From Asparagopsis taxiformis (lineage: Eukaryota; Rhodophyta; Florideophyceae; Bonnemaisoniales; Bonnemaisoniaceae): a stretch of DNA of 64,000 bases. The stretch's first letter is position 1. Every line of letters starts with the position of its first letter. Shown in pieces: positions 24,061 to 34,627 of the stretch. Below the pieces are notes generated by a model that worked only from the letters and a program-made list of their open reading frames with translations, did not search any database and was not told the DNA's origin. The position numbers and the translations under genes were made by a program. The stretch covers positions 1 through 64,000 of the forward strand of contig JALQPE010003014.1 of NCBI GenBank assembly GCA_030407315.1. The letters run 5' to 3'.

Positions 24061-25437
24061 TACAATTGATGTTCAGGGCGATAGAATCAGGTGGAAATGC
24101 CATTCCAGCCGCATGTTCAGGCATCTGGCTACGAAATGTCGGGCAGAATGGAGTATCTCTCTCGGTGGTCTTCATAGAATGTATAGGGATAACCAAGTGT
24201 GATCTAAAAGGATGTCAGAATTTTTATGTAGCAAGGACAACGATGCCTGAAGGATTGTTTCAGTTCTATCATTAGACTAGACTACTCATAAAATCGAACT
24301 ATCGTATCTAAAATCTTACTATCTCTACAACCAGGACTATTGTGCAAGCAAATCGAGTTCCTTGCTGTTTCAAAACTACATGTGATGTTCAGACAGGAGG
24401 GAAATAAACACCATTACAGATGATTTGCAACAGGTTAGCAATCGGATATAGAAAAGTATTGTAAAGGATGAGAAGAACATGAGTATGAATGGAATGAACA
24501 AACTTACCATCATTGAACTATTTTTGCGTGCAAAGGTATTGGTTTTAGGTTGGAATGACGAAAGCTTGCAAGCTTTCGTCATTCCAACCTATAACCAATA
24601 CCTATGCCAGAATCATTTGCAATCAATAGACTAGAATAGGATCAGCGAAGAACGATATTTATGGTTAGTGCACTATCTTTCATGGAAAGCATGTGGAAAG
24701 AAATGAGAGAGGGAAAGATACCTACTCGACAACGTACCAGCCTTACCAGTCATCTTCATGATACCCGGATGATGAAATGGTCCTATACGTCGCATCAACA
24801 GCCTTAAATAGACAGCTCATCCACTCGTAATGACCTCGTCGTAACTGGAAGGCAGATGATTTGGCAGACGATGATGTGGCAGATGATTTGGCAGCGGATG
24901 ATCTGTCAAATTTTCTGGACGTGATAAATTAGCAGAAATAGAAATCATGCCCCTACGCAATGTCAAACCAACCTAAAAGTCTTGGTATTGATGTTTAGCT
25001 GCATACTGAAGGAGAAACATCGAATAAATGCTGTAAATTAGAGTAGTAGACAATCCGAAAGAGAATTGCAACCGTGTTCTCATCTATATATAGTTTATTA
25101 CCATAACAAGATTACTATTGAGGCCTATTATACCATGTACTGAAGCTAAATTGTAAATGATTCGTGTATTTCATTCAGAAAAGGAAGCAGGAATCGTTGG
25201 AGGCATTAAAGATCGCTGAAGAACCCAACATGGGAAATCAAGTCACCTGTTCCTTGAGTTAGGTAGGACACTAGTCAGTGTGAAGTTTTCGATAAGATGT
25301 AACGGTAAGAAAATATAGGTACCATAAACTATTACAGTGGCCTGGTTAAAAAGAGACGGATACCATCTTATTAGTTGCCTACTAGTTGACATTAATCCAC
25401 AATTTGTGCAAGGTTCTCTCGAATCCAAAGAGAAGAG
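24061..25437. other. 5' flank of the E2 transposase; no gene seen
   Basis: AT-rich. It contains the large palindrome at 24,534-24,603 and a small repeat of GATGATTTGGCAG words near 24,855-24,905. Short frames only. It probably includes the promoter of the gene at 25,438; no specific element can be named. Confidence 0.45.
24534..24603. repeat. 70-bp palindrome with a perfect 44-bp core
   Basis: The perfect core spans 24,547-24,590 (half-site CAAGCTTTCGTCATTCCAAC, read outward from the centre at 24,568/24,569). With one mismatch the symmetry extends to 24,534-24,603. There is no loop. It may be two abutting transposon termini or a cruciform-forming site. It marks the left end of E2 as I delimit it. 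Confidence 0.9.
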
Positions 25438-28400
25438 ATGAAACGAACAGCTGTTCGGAAGAAAGGTACACCTCGAAGAACCCGGAGAAGGTTTGAATCA
25501 TTGCCAATCCCATACGAAAGTGGGACAAGGCACGAAAATGGGGAAACCCCGCTAGTTTCGAACGAAACATTCGAGGTTCACGCCGATATACCGGACGAAA
25601 ACGTCGGAAAAGCATCTGCTGAAGACGAGAATATTTCTAGTGGCAATGGAGAAGAGCACATTGCATTTTTTGAGGCTGGAAAAGTTACCAGAGAAGAAGA
25701 AACGATAGGCTCTGAGGAAAGCTCGGCCGAGAGCTGTGATGACCACGACGGAGAAGAGGCAGCGGAAGATGACCGCGGACTTGTGGATAAACTGCTGACC
25801 TGGCCAGTATTCTCTGCAATAATATTGCTTAGTGGAACGCTACGGATGAAACGCAAGGACTATGAAGGTATGCGTGAGATGTCTAATTTCAAGCGGGACA
25901 TTTCGGATCAAGCACCCAGCGACTCGTACATGAGGAAAGTCATTTTACCGTTCATTCTGAAAACATGTTTCCCACAAAGCATGGATACAACGTGTGAAAT
26001 AGATGTAACAAAAAGCGGCTCTAGGCTTGGAAAGATGTCTCCAGGACTGTCTAGTAGCCGTAGAGCTCATTGTACTACATCGGTACGAGTCGTGCTACCG
26101 AGCACATGGGCGGAAAGGGATATACAGACCGGACCCATTCTGGACTGCATAAAGTCTAGTAAAAGGGATAGTAGTGATGAAAGAGAAGATGAAGCATATC
26201 AAATTGCTTCAGAAAGTATTGAAAACTCTTTCATTGTCAAATGCCGTTCAGCTGTTCTGAATGACCCATTCCATCGCATTTCGGTAAGTGCATCAGATCA
26301 TGACGGTCACAAGATGCACAGAAAGGTATACGCCCGACATGGAGACGAGTTGAGGATCATATGTATGCCGACGACAAATCAAGAGGCCCTGGTGGCTAAG
26401 CTGGGAGGAGCCAGAACGAAACAGGGAAAGAACATCGAAACTGGAAAGAATTCTAGGAGCAGAAGAAGTTTTACAGCAAGGAGTGACTGGAGAATTGAAG
26501 CTATCATCATTGCAAGTTATCTTGCAACCGGAGAAGAACAACAAGAATCAAATATGGAAGATGTGATAGGCCCGCAAATCGATGCAATGGAAGAAACTGA
26601 GAAAAGAAATGCGAGGCGTGTCGTCTCCACCACAACGCTCGACGGAGAACATTGCAACAATGATATTCGGGCAGGTGACGCTATCACTCTGTTTCGGCCA
26701 AAAAGTAAGTCTGATGGGAGCACATTTGAAGAGTTACTACTCGTGAACAGACATCTGAAAAAGGGACGCTCTGAACATGCGACTTTTCTCATTTGCTCCA
26801 CAAGGGGAGCAACTGGGCAGCTACATCGCGAACAAATTCGGGTGAAAGACGTCCAGCTCATAGGAGCTCCAGACAAGAGGTCTAGATGGCACCCCGGCTC
26901 TAAACGTATGGATGCCTGCAGTGAGGGGAATCTTTCAGATGGCAGGAAATATATCGTATACCGATTTCTGCTATATGCTGATGACTTCCAGCCGTTCACA
27001 AGCCGGAAAGGAAGTTTTGGTGGCTGCTATATGCTTCCATTAGGCATACAGCCAAGCAAGAGAGCAAGCTTCCACGCAGTCCGCGTTCTTGGATTCGTTC
27101 CCCCGGGAGTTTCAACAAATGTTGTAATTGAGAGAGTTGTACCCGACATTGTGAAGGGAAGTACAGACGGTTTTCCAGCGAAAGATGCAAATGGAGAAGA
27201 TGTGGTCATATTCCTGGATCCTGTTGGATTTATCGGAGATTACCCAGCTGTTTCGCATACTCTGGATGTCCGTGGACACACCAGTAATACACCATGCCAT
27301 AGCTGCATTTTCGAAAAGCAAGATATGAGCAGCAGTGGAGGTTCACGAAATGCATACACAGCATTGCTAAACAGTCAGATGAGTACGCATGCCCGAGGAA
27401 TGCACCGAAACAAGCTTGTGAGGGAAGTCGCATCGCAAGATCAGCTCAAAGTTCTTGGACTAAGCCTAGATCCGATTGAGAATAAGGCACTCCATAATTT
27501 GAGTGAATCCCTTAATCGTGTGCGGAGAGGAGTTCCTACAAACGAAGAAGGAGTTCCAGTTGTTCCTTGTCAATTCGATCCATATCGCTCTGCTGTAGTT
27601 GCCCCAGACCATCTGCTCTCCGGACTGGCTCAAGATGTGATGAATGCGACAATCACCGCAGCAACACCTGTACTTCGAAATGTTGCGGAAACAGTTCTAC
27701 TGAATACCCTCCGAATGTTCTGTTTGAGTAGTCAGAGTCAGGTATTCGGGCAGAACTACCTATTATCGATGAACATGAGCGATATATTCGCTGTTCTCGT
27801 TGTAGCTCCCCAAGCATTTTATTCGGCATTTCGTATCGTCATCGGGAACTCTTGGGACGGGTATGAAAAACTTGAACGTATTCTTCGTTTGCTGAAAAAG
27901 TTTCAAATGGTTGTTGCCAGCATTCGATTCATCCCAACATGGTGGATAGATGGACTTGAGTCAACCAGGAGGTTCGAGGCCGAGAATGGCGGACGTCATG
28001 ACCACATTCTAGCTCTTGTTTCAGACTATATGAAAGAACTGCATGAGGTATGCAAGAAGGATCCTATTGCAATGAAACATCTGGACAAACCGAACTTGCA
28101 TCGGTTGATAGAATTTTGCGTACATACATTACCAGCTTTTGGAGCTGCGAAACATGTGGAAGAGCTTTTATTCGAGAGAATGCACCAGCCTCTTAAAAGA
28201 GGGGTTCGAAACTCGAACCATAAGAATGAACATCTGTCATCAATGGAGCTCATCATGGCCGATGACTGGCTCGCACGAATAGCCATCACGCTGGGTGCGG
28301 TAGGTCACAATACAAAACAATGGACGTCTGCCGATTGCAGACGCGTGTATTTTGCACTAGGAAAAGGAATTTCGGAGAGTCCACATGCGACAGAAGAGGC

Positions 28401-29139
28401 AGCAAAAAGATGCTTCTTAAGTCCTGTATTCCATCTCATATCAGAGAGGAGCAGTACTATGGTGAGCACCCACTGTCCAATCACGCGGTGGCGAGGGGAA
28501 TCTGTTGAAGACGCGAAAAATGTTCCGGCAGAAGAAACCGTCATGATGGCAAGGATACGTAAAGCTTCTGAAACTTTTCTCAGAACCAGACAGGTAAACG
28601 GGTCTCAACATGGTGAACGACTATGGTGGCTCACTGCTGCACAAAGAGTGCGCACTAGTCATGAGGGATCTGAGAGCGAATCGAGGTTAGGGCGTGCTGA
28701 ACCTGGAAGCATCATTCAAGCAGTGTGCAAAGATGGATGGTATGATGCTGGTATAGTAGTACCCGCCCATAGCAGGACGAGCATGGAGGAATTCACATGT
28801 TCCAGACGTGTCCTTTTCGTCACATTGTCCTTTTTTATTGTGGTAGGGCAAGGAGAGGAGAAGAAGGCAAAGAAATGGAAGCAGAAAACTCCATATGCTG
28901 TCTGCATTCCCTTGACATGCACTGGAGACGGTATGTACCGGAAAGGTGGGAATGATACTATAGTTCACGTTGAAATGAACGACGGGGTCCGAGAAGTTTT
29001 GCACGTACATAACTGCGAGTCAGGAGTTTGTTCATACGATAGACAAAGTGGCATTGTAGAGCACAATAGTGATATTCTTTCTGGTGGTGAAGTGAGCGTC
29101 TTAACTAGAGAAGATGGATACCCACCACGTTCAGCATAG
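25438..29139 (+). CDS. Plavaka/KDZ/CACTA-like DNA transposase (E2)
   Basis: A 1,233-residue protein with ATG start. The conserved RNase-H-like core shows LLYADDFQPF (Asp 515/516), then FLDPVGFIGDYPA (Asp 601) followed by a CHSC pair (Cys 620, Cys 623). Further on come KPNLHRLIEF and LLFERMHQPLKRG (Glu 913 as the likely third acidic residue). This order, DD-F, D-P then CxxC, and E..H..K, is that of Tnp2-like transposases of CACTA, Plavaka and KDZ elements. The N-terminus is Arg-rich then acidic. Near residues 1,105-1,140 the sequence turns hydrophobic (VLFVTLSFFIVVGQ), and an unspliced GT...AG intron there is possible. The gene is otherwise open from end to end, so E2 may still encode active transposase. 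Exact superfamily not settled; the transposase call itself is secure. Confidence 0.85.
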   Translation: MKRTAVRKKGTPRRTRRRFESLPIPYESGTRHENGETPLVSNETFEVHADIPDENVGKASAEDENISSGNGEEHIAFFEAGKVTREEETIGSEESSAESCDDHDGEEAAEDDRGLVDKLLTWPVFSAIILLSGTLRMKRKDYEGMREMSNFKRDISDQAPSDSYMRKVILPFILKTCFPQSMDTTCEIDVTKSGSRLGKMSPGLSSSRRAHCTTSVRVVLPSTWAERDIQTGPILDCIKSSKRDSSDEREDEAYQIASESIENSFIVKCRSAVLNDPFHRISVSASDHDGHKMHRKVYARHGDELRIICMPTTNQEALVAKLGGARTKQGKNIETGKNSRSRRSFTARSDWRIEAIIIASYLATGEEQQESNMEDVIGPQIDAMEETEKRNARRVVSTTTLDGEHCNNDIRAGDAITLFRPKSKSDGSTFEELLLVNRHLKKGRSEHATFLICSTRGATGQLHREQIRVKDVQLIGAPDKRSRWHPGSKRMDACSEGNLSDGRKYIVYRFLLYADDFQPFTSRKGSFGGCYMLPLGIQPSKRASFHAVRVLGFVPPGVSTNVVIERVVPDIVKGSTDGFPAKDANGEDVVIFLDPVGFIGDYPAVSHTLDVRGHTSNTPCHSCIFEKQDMSSSGGSRNAYTALLNSQMSTHARGMHRNKLVREVASQDQLKVLGLSLDPIENKALHNLSESLNRVRRGVPTNEEGVPVVPCQFDPYRSAVVAPDHLLSGLAQDVMNATITAATPVLRNVAETVLLNTLRMFCLSSQSQVFGQNYLLSMNMSDIFAVLVVAPQAFYSAFRIVIGNSWDGYEKLERILRLLKKFQMVVASIRFIPTWWIDGLESTRRFEAENGGRHDHILALVSDYMKELHEVCKKDPIAMKHLDKPNLHRLIEFCVHTLPAFGAAKHVEELLFERMHQPLKRGVRNSNHKNEHLSSMELIMADDWLARIAITLGAVGHNTKQWTSADCRRVYFALGKGISESPHATEEAAKRCFLSPVFHLISERSSTMVSTHCPITRWRGESVEDAKNVPAEETVMMARIRKASETFLRTRQVNGSQHGERLWWLTAAQRVRTSHEGSESESRLGRAEPGSIIQAVCKDGWYDAGIVVPAHSRTSMEEFTCSRRVLFVTLSFFIVVGQGEEKKAKKWKQKTPYAVCIPLTCTGDGMYRKGGNDTIVHVEMNDGVREVLHVHNCESGVCSYDRQSGIVEHNSDILSGGEVSVLTREDGYPPRSA

Positions 29140-29389
29140 AGTGTTCCAGCACAGTGTTTAATACATCAGTAAACTTTCGTAATTCATTTAGCAGCAGTCC
29201 TGATCAAGTCTTCCAACAAATGCTATACAAAATTTGTACATGTCGTTTGAAGAATAGAGTGGGATTTTGTTCCATGCGCACAAATAAAGTGTGTTTTGCG
29301 AAGAGCGTACGCACTTACGTACGTATGACGCCATTGGTACTAGAGATGGAGCCGCGAGTTGCAGGACTCCTAGTTCCACAAAGTTGAGT

Positions 29390-29590
29390 TCGCATAATCC
29401 AATGGAGAGCCCGCACCTGGCCAATGAAGTGGAAAATAATACCCGGTATAGTTTTCTGGCTCCAGTGACAAGTGGAGTATTGTGACTGATGGCTGTCTGC
29501 TAGCCAATGGGGAGCCGGCACCTGGCCAATGCAGTGGAAAATAATACCCGGTATAGTTTTCTGGCTCCAGTGACAAGTGGAGTACTATGA
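29390..29590. repeat. E2 palindromic array 1 (two units) between transposase and ParB-dioxygenase 1
   Basis: Two units 105 bp apart, each with CCAATG, GCACCTGGCC and AAAATAATACCCGGTATA; centres at 29,444 and 29,549. The palindrome is less perfect than in arrays 2 and 3 (GGTATAG in place of GGTATTATT). The array lies between the 3' end of one gene and the start of the next. Confidence 0.8.
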
Positions 29591-29846
29591 TTCATGGCAA
29601 TGGGATGGTTTTGGGAACGAAGGAATTGTGTGTGGGAAGTCCTTCGTCGAGGAATGACAGATGGCCGAATACAATTGGAGCGCGTGGAAGGTGAATCAAT
29701 AACTGATATTTCACGTTTAGACGTGTAGGGAGATCGTTTCCCGCCAAATACCACCTTGAAAGAGGAATATCTCTTGATCGTGTAGTCGGAGAGAAAAGGT
29801 GTCTTTGTCATCCTGAACGGCTTCTCTACGCGTCCAAATCTTTGCA

Positions 29847-32800
29847 ATGGCCGGAAGCGACACTGAGCGCGCTGCGGAACCAAAGGATACCGTCGAAAGC
29901 GTTGCAGAGAGACTTGCAACGACGGTAGGCGGTGATAAAACACCCTCCGGAGGTTCTGCTGATGGAGGGGCTCCGTCTGCAGCGGGAAGGGAGACGGCAG
30001 ATAGCCAGACACCCATTCAGGGAGCAGACGCTGCCATGATAGAGGCAGCAAAAACCCTTGGTGATATATCACCATCTGGGAAAAACACTCTACGCTTTCC
30101 ATCTACTCCTGGGACGGTGAAATCGAAAAACAGGGAGAGGTCTAACGTCCGTGAAGGCGAGGGGAGTCCTGCTGGCATGGAAGCATCAGAAGAGTCTGTG
30201 ATGGGGATTGACATCAACATTGTCGAATGCAGGACTGAACCTAAAATGATCAATCCGCTAGATGTTGCCAAACCGGAATCAACTTCTCGTCTTGTGCAGG
30301 AGGCCAGAGTGCGCGATCTGGTCAGCAAAATATCTACCGAGGGGTTTCTGGAAACTGGCACCCGAATGACCATCTGTGAAACAATGGGGTCAGACGGACG
30401 GAAGAAACTGCAGTGCATTGATGGAGGTCATCGTATCAGCGCTTTGCAGTCGATTGTGGAAAACAAACCGACAGTTGCTGATCGATGGAGACTGAGGAGC
30501 ATTAGCGTTGACTTCATCCGACCACCTGGAACCCGTGAAATGTTTCATCCTCTTGAAGTGATGCGAATATCGCAGAAGCTGAACGAAAAGACTCATGACG
30601 TGATAGAAGTTTCTATTGCTGACCACGTCTGTACGGTCATGAAGTTCATGATGATGAAGGGCTTGATGAAGGCGAAGGTAAATGTGTGCACAAAAGTTGT
30701 AGTCGAGAACAAGGTCATTCCAGGTTGTCAGGAAGGAATCATGATGAAGTACGTTTCGATTGCGCAGGGCTTCGGAGACGTAAATAACCCGGCGTTCGAA
30801 CATTGGTCAGCTATCCCAAGTCGATTTGCAACTGAAACTAGTCCGCCAGACTCGAAGAATATGCAGGGATGCACTGTGGACGTCCTATTCGCTTCTGCGT
30901 TTCGAAAAGCTTCGGTGGACACCAAACTTGTCATTCTAGAGCTCACTGCAATGTGGACGATGTGGAAACGTAGGAAAGGAGATGGTGGTATAAGTCTAAA
31001 GACATGCGCGCAAAAGTGGTGCTACAGCATGTGTGAAATATATGACATACTTGAGAAAGCTGTACGGAAAGAAAACTCCTGGCATTCCTCACCTCATCCA
31101 TGTTTCAGGAAGTTACATGAAGTACCGGAGCCAGGTGGACGAACACGAAAAACCATACGATATCGCATTTTGACTGTCCTCAAAGATTTCTATCCTTCCG
31201 ACGCACCAACTGGGAGAGGTATACGTGCAGCATTGACGCGGTCTATGATGAAAGAAATCCGTTATGTGGTTTTCAACGGCCCAATTCTATCGGATGACTC
31301 TCTCGACCATTCCGTCGCGCCTGAAATAGGTGTGCAGGAAAGGCGGACTAGGCGAAAATCCTTGGAAGGGAATACTGCACCTCAACCACGACAACAATCC
31401 GCATCGTATGGTGATACTTCAAATGCTGCCATTGATCGCTCGGACGTGGTACAGAGTCCAAATGTACTTACCCAACAGCAGACACAGGGCAGTCTGGAAA
31501 TATCGGATCGTGTTAACGCTGAGGTCGGTGCTGCAACACAGGTTGGTGAAGAGGCGACAGGGAAAGCGGCAGATTCCGAAAGCGCAAAGCAGGTTACAAC
31601 GGACCGCGCAGTGCCTACTGCGCCTACCGAGAACAATTCTTCGAAACCTGGAGATTGTGAAGTTGGGGATGTGTTGCAGAAGAACGTAGGAACTCAAGAG
31701 CTTGAACCAACTGGTGCAAATCGAGGAAGAAATGACCACGGTGATGAAAATGACCTGCAACAATCACCTAGCCCAGTGGCAGCCGGAAGTGCCACGCTCA
31801 GACCAGAGCAGGGTGGAAAGTCGCCGGCGAATATGTCAGTTGGTCATCCAAGAACTGGTCGAGATGGTGAAGGAGGTCCTGAATCTAGGAAGAGCGATGG
31901 GTCTGGAACGAAAGATGTCCGCGAAGAATGTCCCGAACATTCTTCTGGAAGGACAACGGAGGACCCGATGAAAGGTGTACGAAATCAGGGTGATGGCACT
32001 GGAGACGCTATGTTATCTACAGCGGATGTCGGCCTACCTGTTTTACCTGAGCTGGAGGACACGGAAACACCTGTTACCAGTTCTACGCCTAGGAAGTTGA
32101 TGAAAGCCAAGCACAGCAGTGGTTTCGTGCCCTTAAAGGCAAAGCCGAGGAATACGGAGACGCCGCCAATGATTCTACGATCCAAACGGAAATTGGTGGA
32201 TGTCACCCCTCAAGAGGTTATTGACCTGGTGGGAGAGGATACCAGCAGGCCGCGGCAGAAGAAGAAGCAAAAGATGCGTGAAGACGCAAATTTGCAATCC
32301 GGCAAAGACGCTGCAGTCCACGCGGTTCAAGGAGGTCAGTATTCGGACAGGCAACAAAATGATGTCCCTGACAAAGATGTGGAGGAAGGTATAGAAGCGA
32401 AACTGCCTGTTATCATTCATCCCGACAGTCGAATGAAATACTATGTGAATGGGAAACTGGTCGATACGCTTCGAGCCGAGGTCGCTGAAGCAGCAGCGAG
32501 TGCCTATTCGGCACAAAATGTTTCCGCTGAGTTTCTCTCGAGGGCTTATTTCCGAGAGAAACGAAATGAAATAGACTTGGTTGGGTTTACAATTCTGGAC
32601 GGAATATTCAAGTCTTCTACTACTGCAGATGCGATCCACGAACTGCTCCTTCATTTTTCTGCGTTGTTTGAGGAACGTCTCGAGGATGCCAAGAAGAACT
32701 CTGAATCCGGTGACACCCGCAGAGATCCGGACTGGACACCGTGGTGCATGGCTATGATGGATGGGAAAAACTCTGATGAAGAAGGTGAGAAGGGCAGAGG

Positions 32801-33371
32801 AATCTTTATAACAAAGCGGAAGAGCTTATGTGATGACCTCGAGGATAACAATAATAATCTCTATCGGAAGAAGATGATTGTTGAGCTCGGTCTAGGTATT
32901 TGTGCGGAAGGTTTGGAATTGAGGACTAGTGGGAAGGACCCGATGGCCTTCCCCAGCACTGGAACTACTTTAGTGCTGACTGGAGAGCGGACTAAACCTC
33001 GTGCTGGACATACAGACTATGAAGTGGGAATCGATGAAGTTAACAGTCCCCCTTCTCCGCCATCCTACTTCATGATGTCAAGCGGCGCAGATGGATTCGG
33101 CCTCGTGCTTGCACCCTACAGTCATGTCTGTTTATCCCATCCCAACAGAGAGTTATACAGAGTTCCAATGAAGAGGTGTGAAGTACCACCATATTCTGTT
33201 CTTGTCTGCCGAGGGGATGTTTATCACCACGAGGAAGGATTTGAGAGCAATAAGGGTCTTCAATACAAGTTCCCGATCCGATCTCACATATTCCTCAAAA
33301 CTGAGCAGCATCAAAGTGAAGAAGGAGAATATGTCGTTGGACATTGGGAGGGCAATTCGAAATTGAAGTGA
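29847..33371 (+). CDS. ParB-like domain fused to 2OG-Fe(II) dioxygenase, gene 1 (E2)
   Basis: A 1,174-residue open frame from ATG 29,847. After a low-complexity N-terminus, residues ~130-230 resemble the ParB/sulfiredoxin-like fold: a V..L...I...GF stretch, then CIDGGHR at 190-196. A helical region follows to ~480, then a long polar, acidic linker (~490-830). The C-terminal ~330 residues hold a double-stranded beta-helix dioxygenase signature: GHTDY (His 1055, Asp 1057), distal VYHHEEG (His 1127 or 1128), and FPIRSH (Arg 1145) for 2-oxoglutarate. The substrate is unknown; a DNA or chromatin base modification is my inference from the companion methyltransferase and the ParB-like domain. The basic KKKQKM segment (~805) may be a nuclear signal. 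The gene is flanked on both sides by E2 arrays. Confidence 0.75.
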   Translation: MAGSDTERAAEPKDTVESVAERLATTVGGDKTPSGGSADGGAPSAAGRETADSQTPIQGADAAMIEAAKTLGDISPSGKNTLRFPSTPGTVKSKNRERSNVREGEGSPAGMEASEESVMGIDINIVECRTEPKMINPLDVAKPESTSRLVQEARVRDLVSKISTEGFLETGTRMTICETMGSDGRKKLQCIDGGHRISALQSIVENKPTVADRWRLRSISVDFIRPPGTREMFHPLEVMRISQKLNEKTHDVIEVSIADHVCTVMKFMMMKGLMKAKVNVCTKVVVENKVIPGCQEGIMMKYVSIAQGFGDVNNPAFEHWSAIPSRFATETSPPDSKNMQGCTVDVLFASAFRKASVDTKLVILELTAMWTMWKRRKGDGGISLKTCAQKWCYSMCEIYDILEKAVRKENSWHSSPHPCFRKLHEVPEPGGRTRKTIRYRILTVLKDFYPSDAPTGRGIRAALTRSMMKEIRYVVFNGPILSDDSLDHSVAPEIGVQERRTRRKSLEGNTAPQPRQQSASYGDTSNAAIDRSDVVQSPNVLTQQQTQGSLEISDRVNAEVGAATQVGEEATGKAADSESAKQVTTDRAVPTAPTENNSSKPGDCEVGDVLQKNVGTQELEPTGANRGRNDHGDENDLQQSPSPVAAGSATLRPEQGGKSPANMSVGHPRTGRDGEGGPESRKSDGSGTKDVREECPEHSSGRTTEDPMKGVRNQGDGTGDAMLSTADVGLPVLPELEDTETPVTSSTPRKLMKAKHSSGFVPLKAKPRNTETPPMILRSKRKLVDVTPQEVIDLVGEDTSRPRQKKKQKMREDANLQSGKDAAVHAVQGGQYSDRQQNDVPDKDVEEGIEAKLPVIIHPDSRMKYYVNGKLVDTLRAEVAEAAASAYSAQNVSAEFLSRAYFREKRNEIDLVGFTILDGIFKSSTTADAIHELLLHFSALFEERLEDAKKNSESGDTRRDPDWTPWCMAMMDGKNSDEEGEKGRGIFITKRKSLCDDLEDNNNNLYRKKMIVELGLGICAEGLELRTSGKDPMAFPSTGTTLVLTGERTKPRAGHTDYEVGIDEVNSPPSPPSYFMMSSGADGFGLVLAPYSHVCLSHPNRELYRVPMKRCEVPPYSVLVCRGDVYHHEEGFESNKGLQYKFPIRSHIFLKTEQHQSEEGEYVVGHWEGNSKLK

Positions 33372-33689
33372 TGAAGGGCATCTGTCCAGCCGTGTTGAAG
33401 CCTTAGTTGGGTATGAATCCGTAGAGTAATAAACACAATTCCAATAGAACATGATAAAAGAGATACTGCATGGATTCTTTATATAGTCAGATCAACTTCA
33501 CAAATGTAACAAACACCACATGCAGAAAGCTATTCTCCACAGAAAGCTCTACCTACAGAGCTGCAAATTCTAAACCTCTTCAGTAGATGCAAGAAACGAT
33601 AGCAGATAGTAAAACCTGGTATTATATTACATCGTTCACTATCCCCGGTAAAATTTTCAGTTCCTGAGAACAGGAGTCTGGCCGGGTAT

Positions 33690-34200
33690 AAAGTTGGGTG
33701 GGTGTAGACCAAGTGCACCAACCCCATTGCCTGGGGGTACTCCGGATAACCTCAGCCAATGGCGTTGGTGCACCTGGCTTTTGGGAGGCCAAAATAATAC
33801 CCGGTATTATTTTGGGTCGGTATAGACCAAGTGCACCAACCCCATTGGCCGGTGGTAGCCGGATACCCTCGGCCAATGGCGTTGGGCACCTGGCTTTTGG
33901 GAGGCCAAAATAATACCGGTATTATTTTGGGTCGGTATAGACCAAGTGCACCAACCCATTGGCCGGTGGTAGCCGGATACCCTCGGCCAATGGCGTTGGT
34001 GCACCTGGCTTTTGGGAGGCCAAAATAATACCGGGTATTATTTTGGGTCGGTATAGACCAAGTGCACCAACCCCATTGGCCGAGGTTGTCCAAACTACCA
34101 CCGGCCAATGGCGTTGGTGCACCTGGCTTTTGGGAGGCCAAAATAATACCGGGTATTATTCCTAGTTTCTCAAGCCAGGTGCAGTGCACTCATTGGCCGA
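33690..34200. repeat. E2 palindromic array 2 (four units)
   Basis: Four units with centres at 33,802, 33,917/33,918, 34,033 and 34,151 (about 116-bp period). Each has AATAATACC-(C, none or G)-GGTATTATT, with outer arms CCAAAA/TTTTGG in most units, plus CCATTGGCC/GGCCAATGG boxes and GGTGCACCTGGCTTTTGGGA. The single central base is C, absent or G in different units, so the arms are what is conserved. The array sits between ParB-dioxygenase genes 1 and 2. Confidence 0.9.
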
Positions 34201-34627
34201 AGCCCACTTATTCGTGGTTCATGTTGAATACAGATGCATTTGGTATGTACGCATCAGCTCCACGAGTTGGTGCAAAATGCTGGGAAGTATGTGACTTCAG
34301 CATTATGTAGTTATTACTTGAGTGGTTTTGGGGTAATCACCATGACCAACTCGTACCTGTTTAGCCACTTTGAGTATGAACTCGTCGTATAGCGATTGTA
34401 TTTGGCCGCAGAAATTAACTGAATTTCGAGTATTACTCTTGATCTGAGTCAAGTGGTCTAGAAATAAACAAAAAATTGAAATCAGAGTTGAAACGGATTG
34501 TTCACGTTTGATCCTTTATCAGACTGCAGTAGCGAAATAAATCTATCTTAATCGTCTCTGTATCGTCGTTATCGGGGTCGTACACTCAATCAAGCTTCTC
34601 TCCATTCCTGCTTTCCCTCATCCTTCA
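34201..34627. other. 5' flank of ParB-dioxygenase gene 2
   Basis: No gene. The last 70 bases are pyrimidine-rich (CTTCTCTCCATTCCTGCTTT), a common composition just upstream of start codons in intron-poor eukaryotes. Confidence 0.4.
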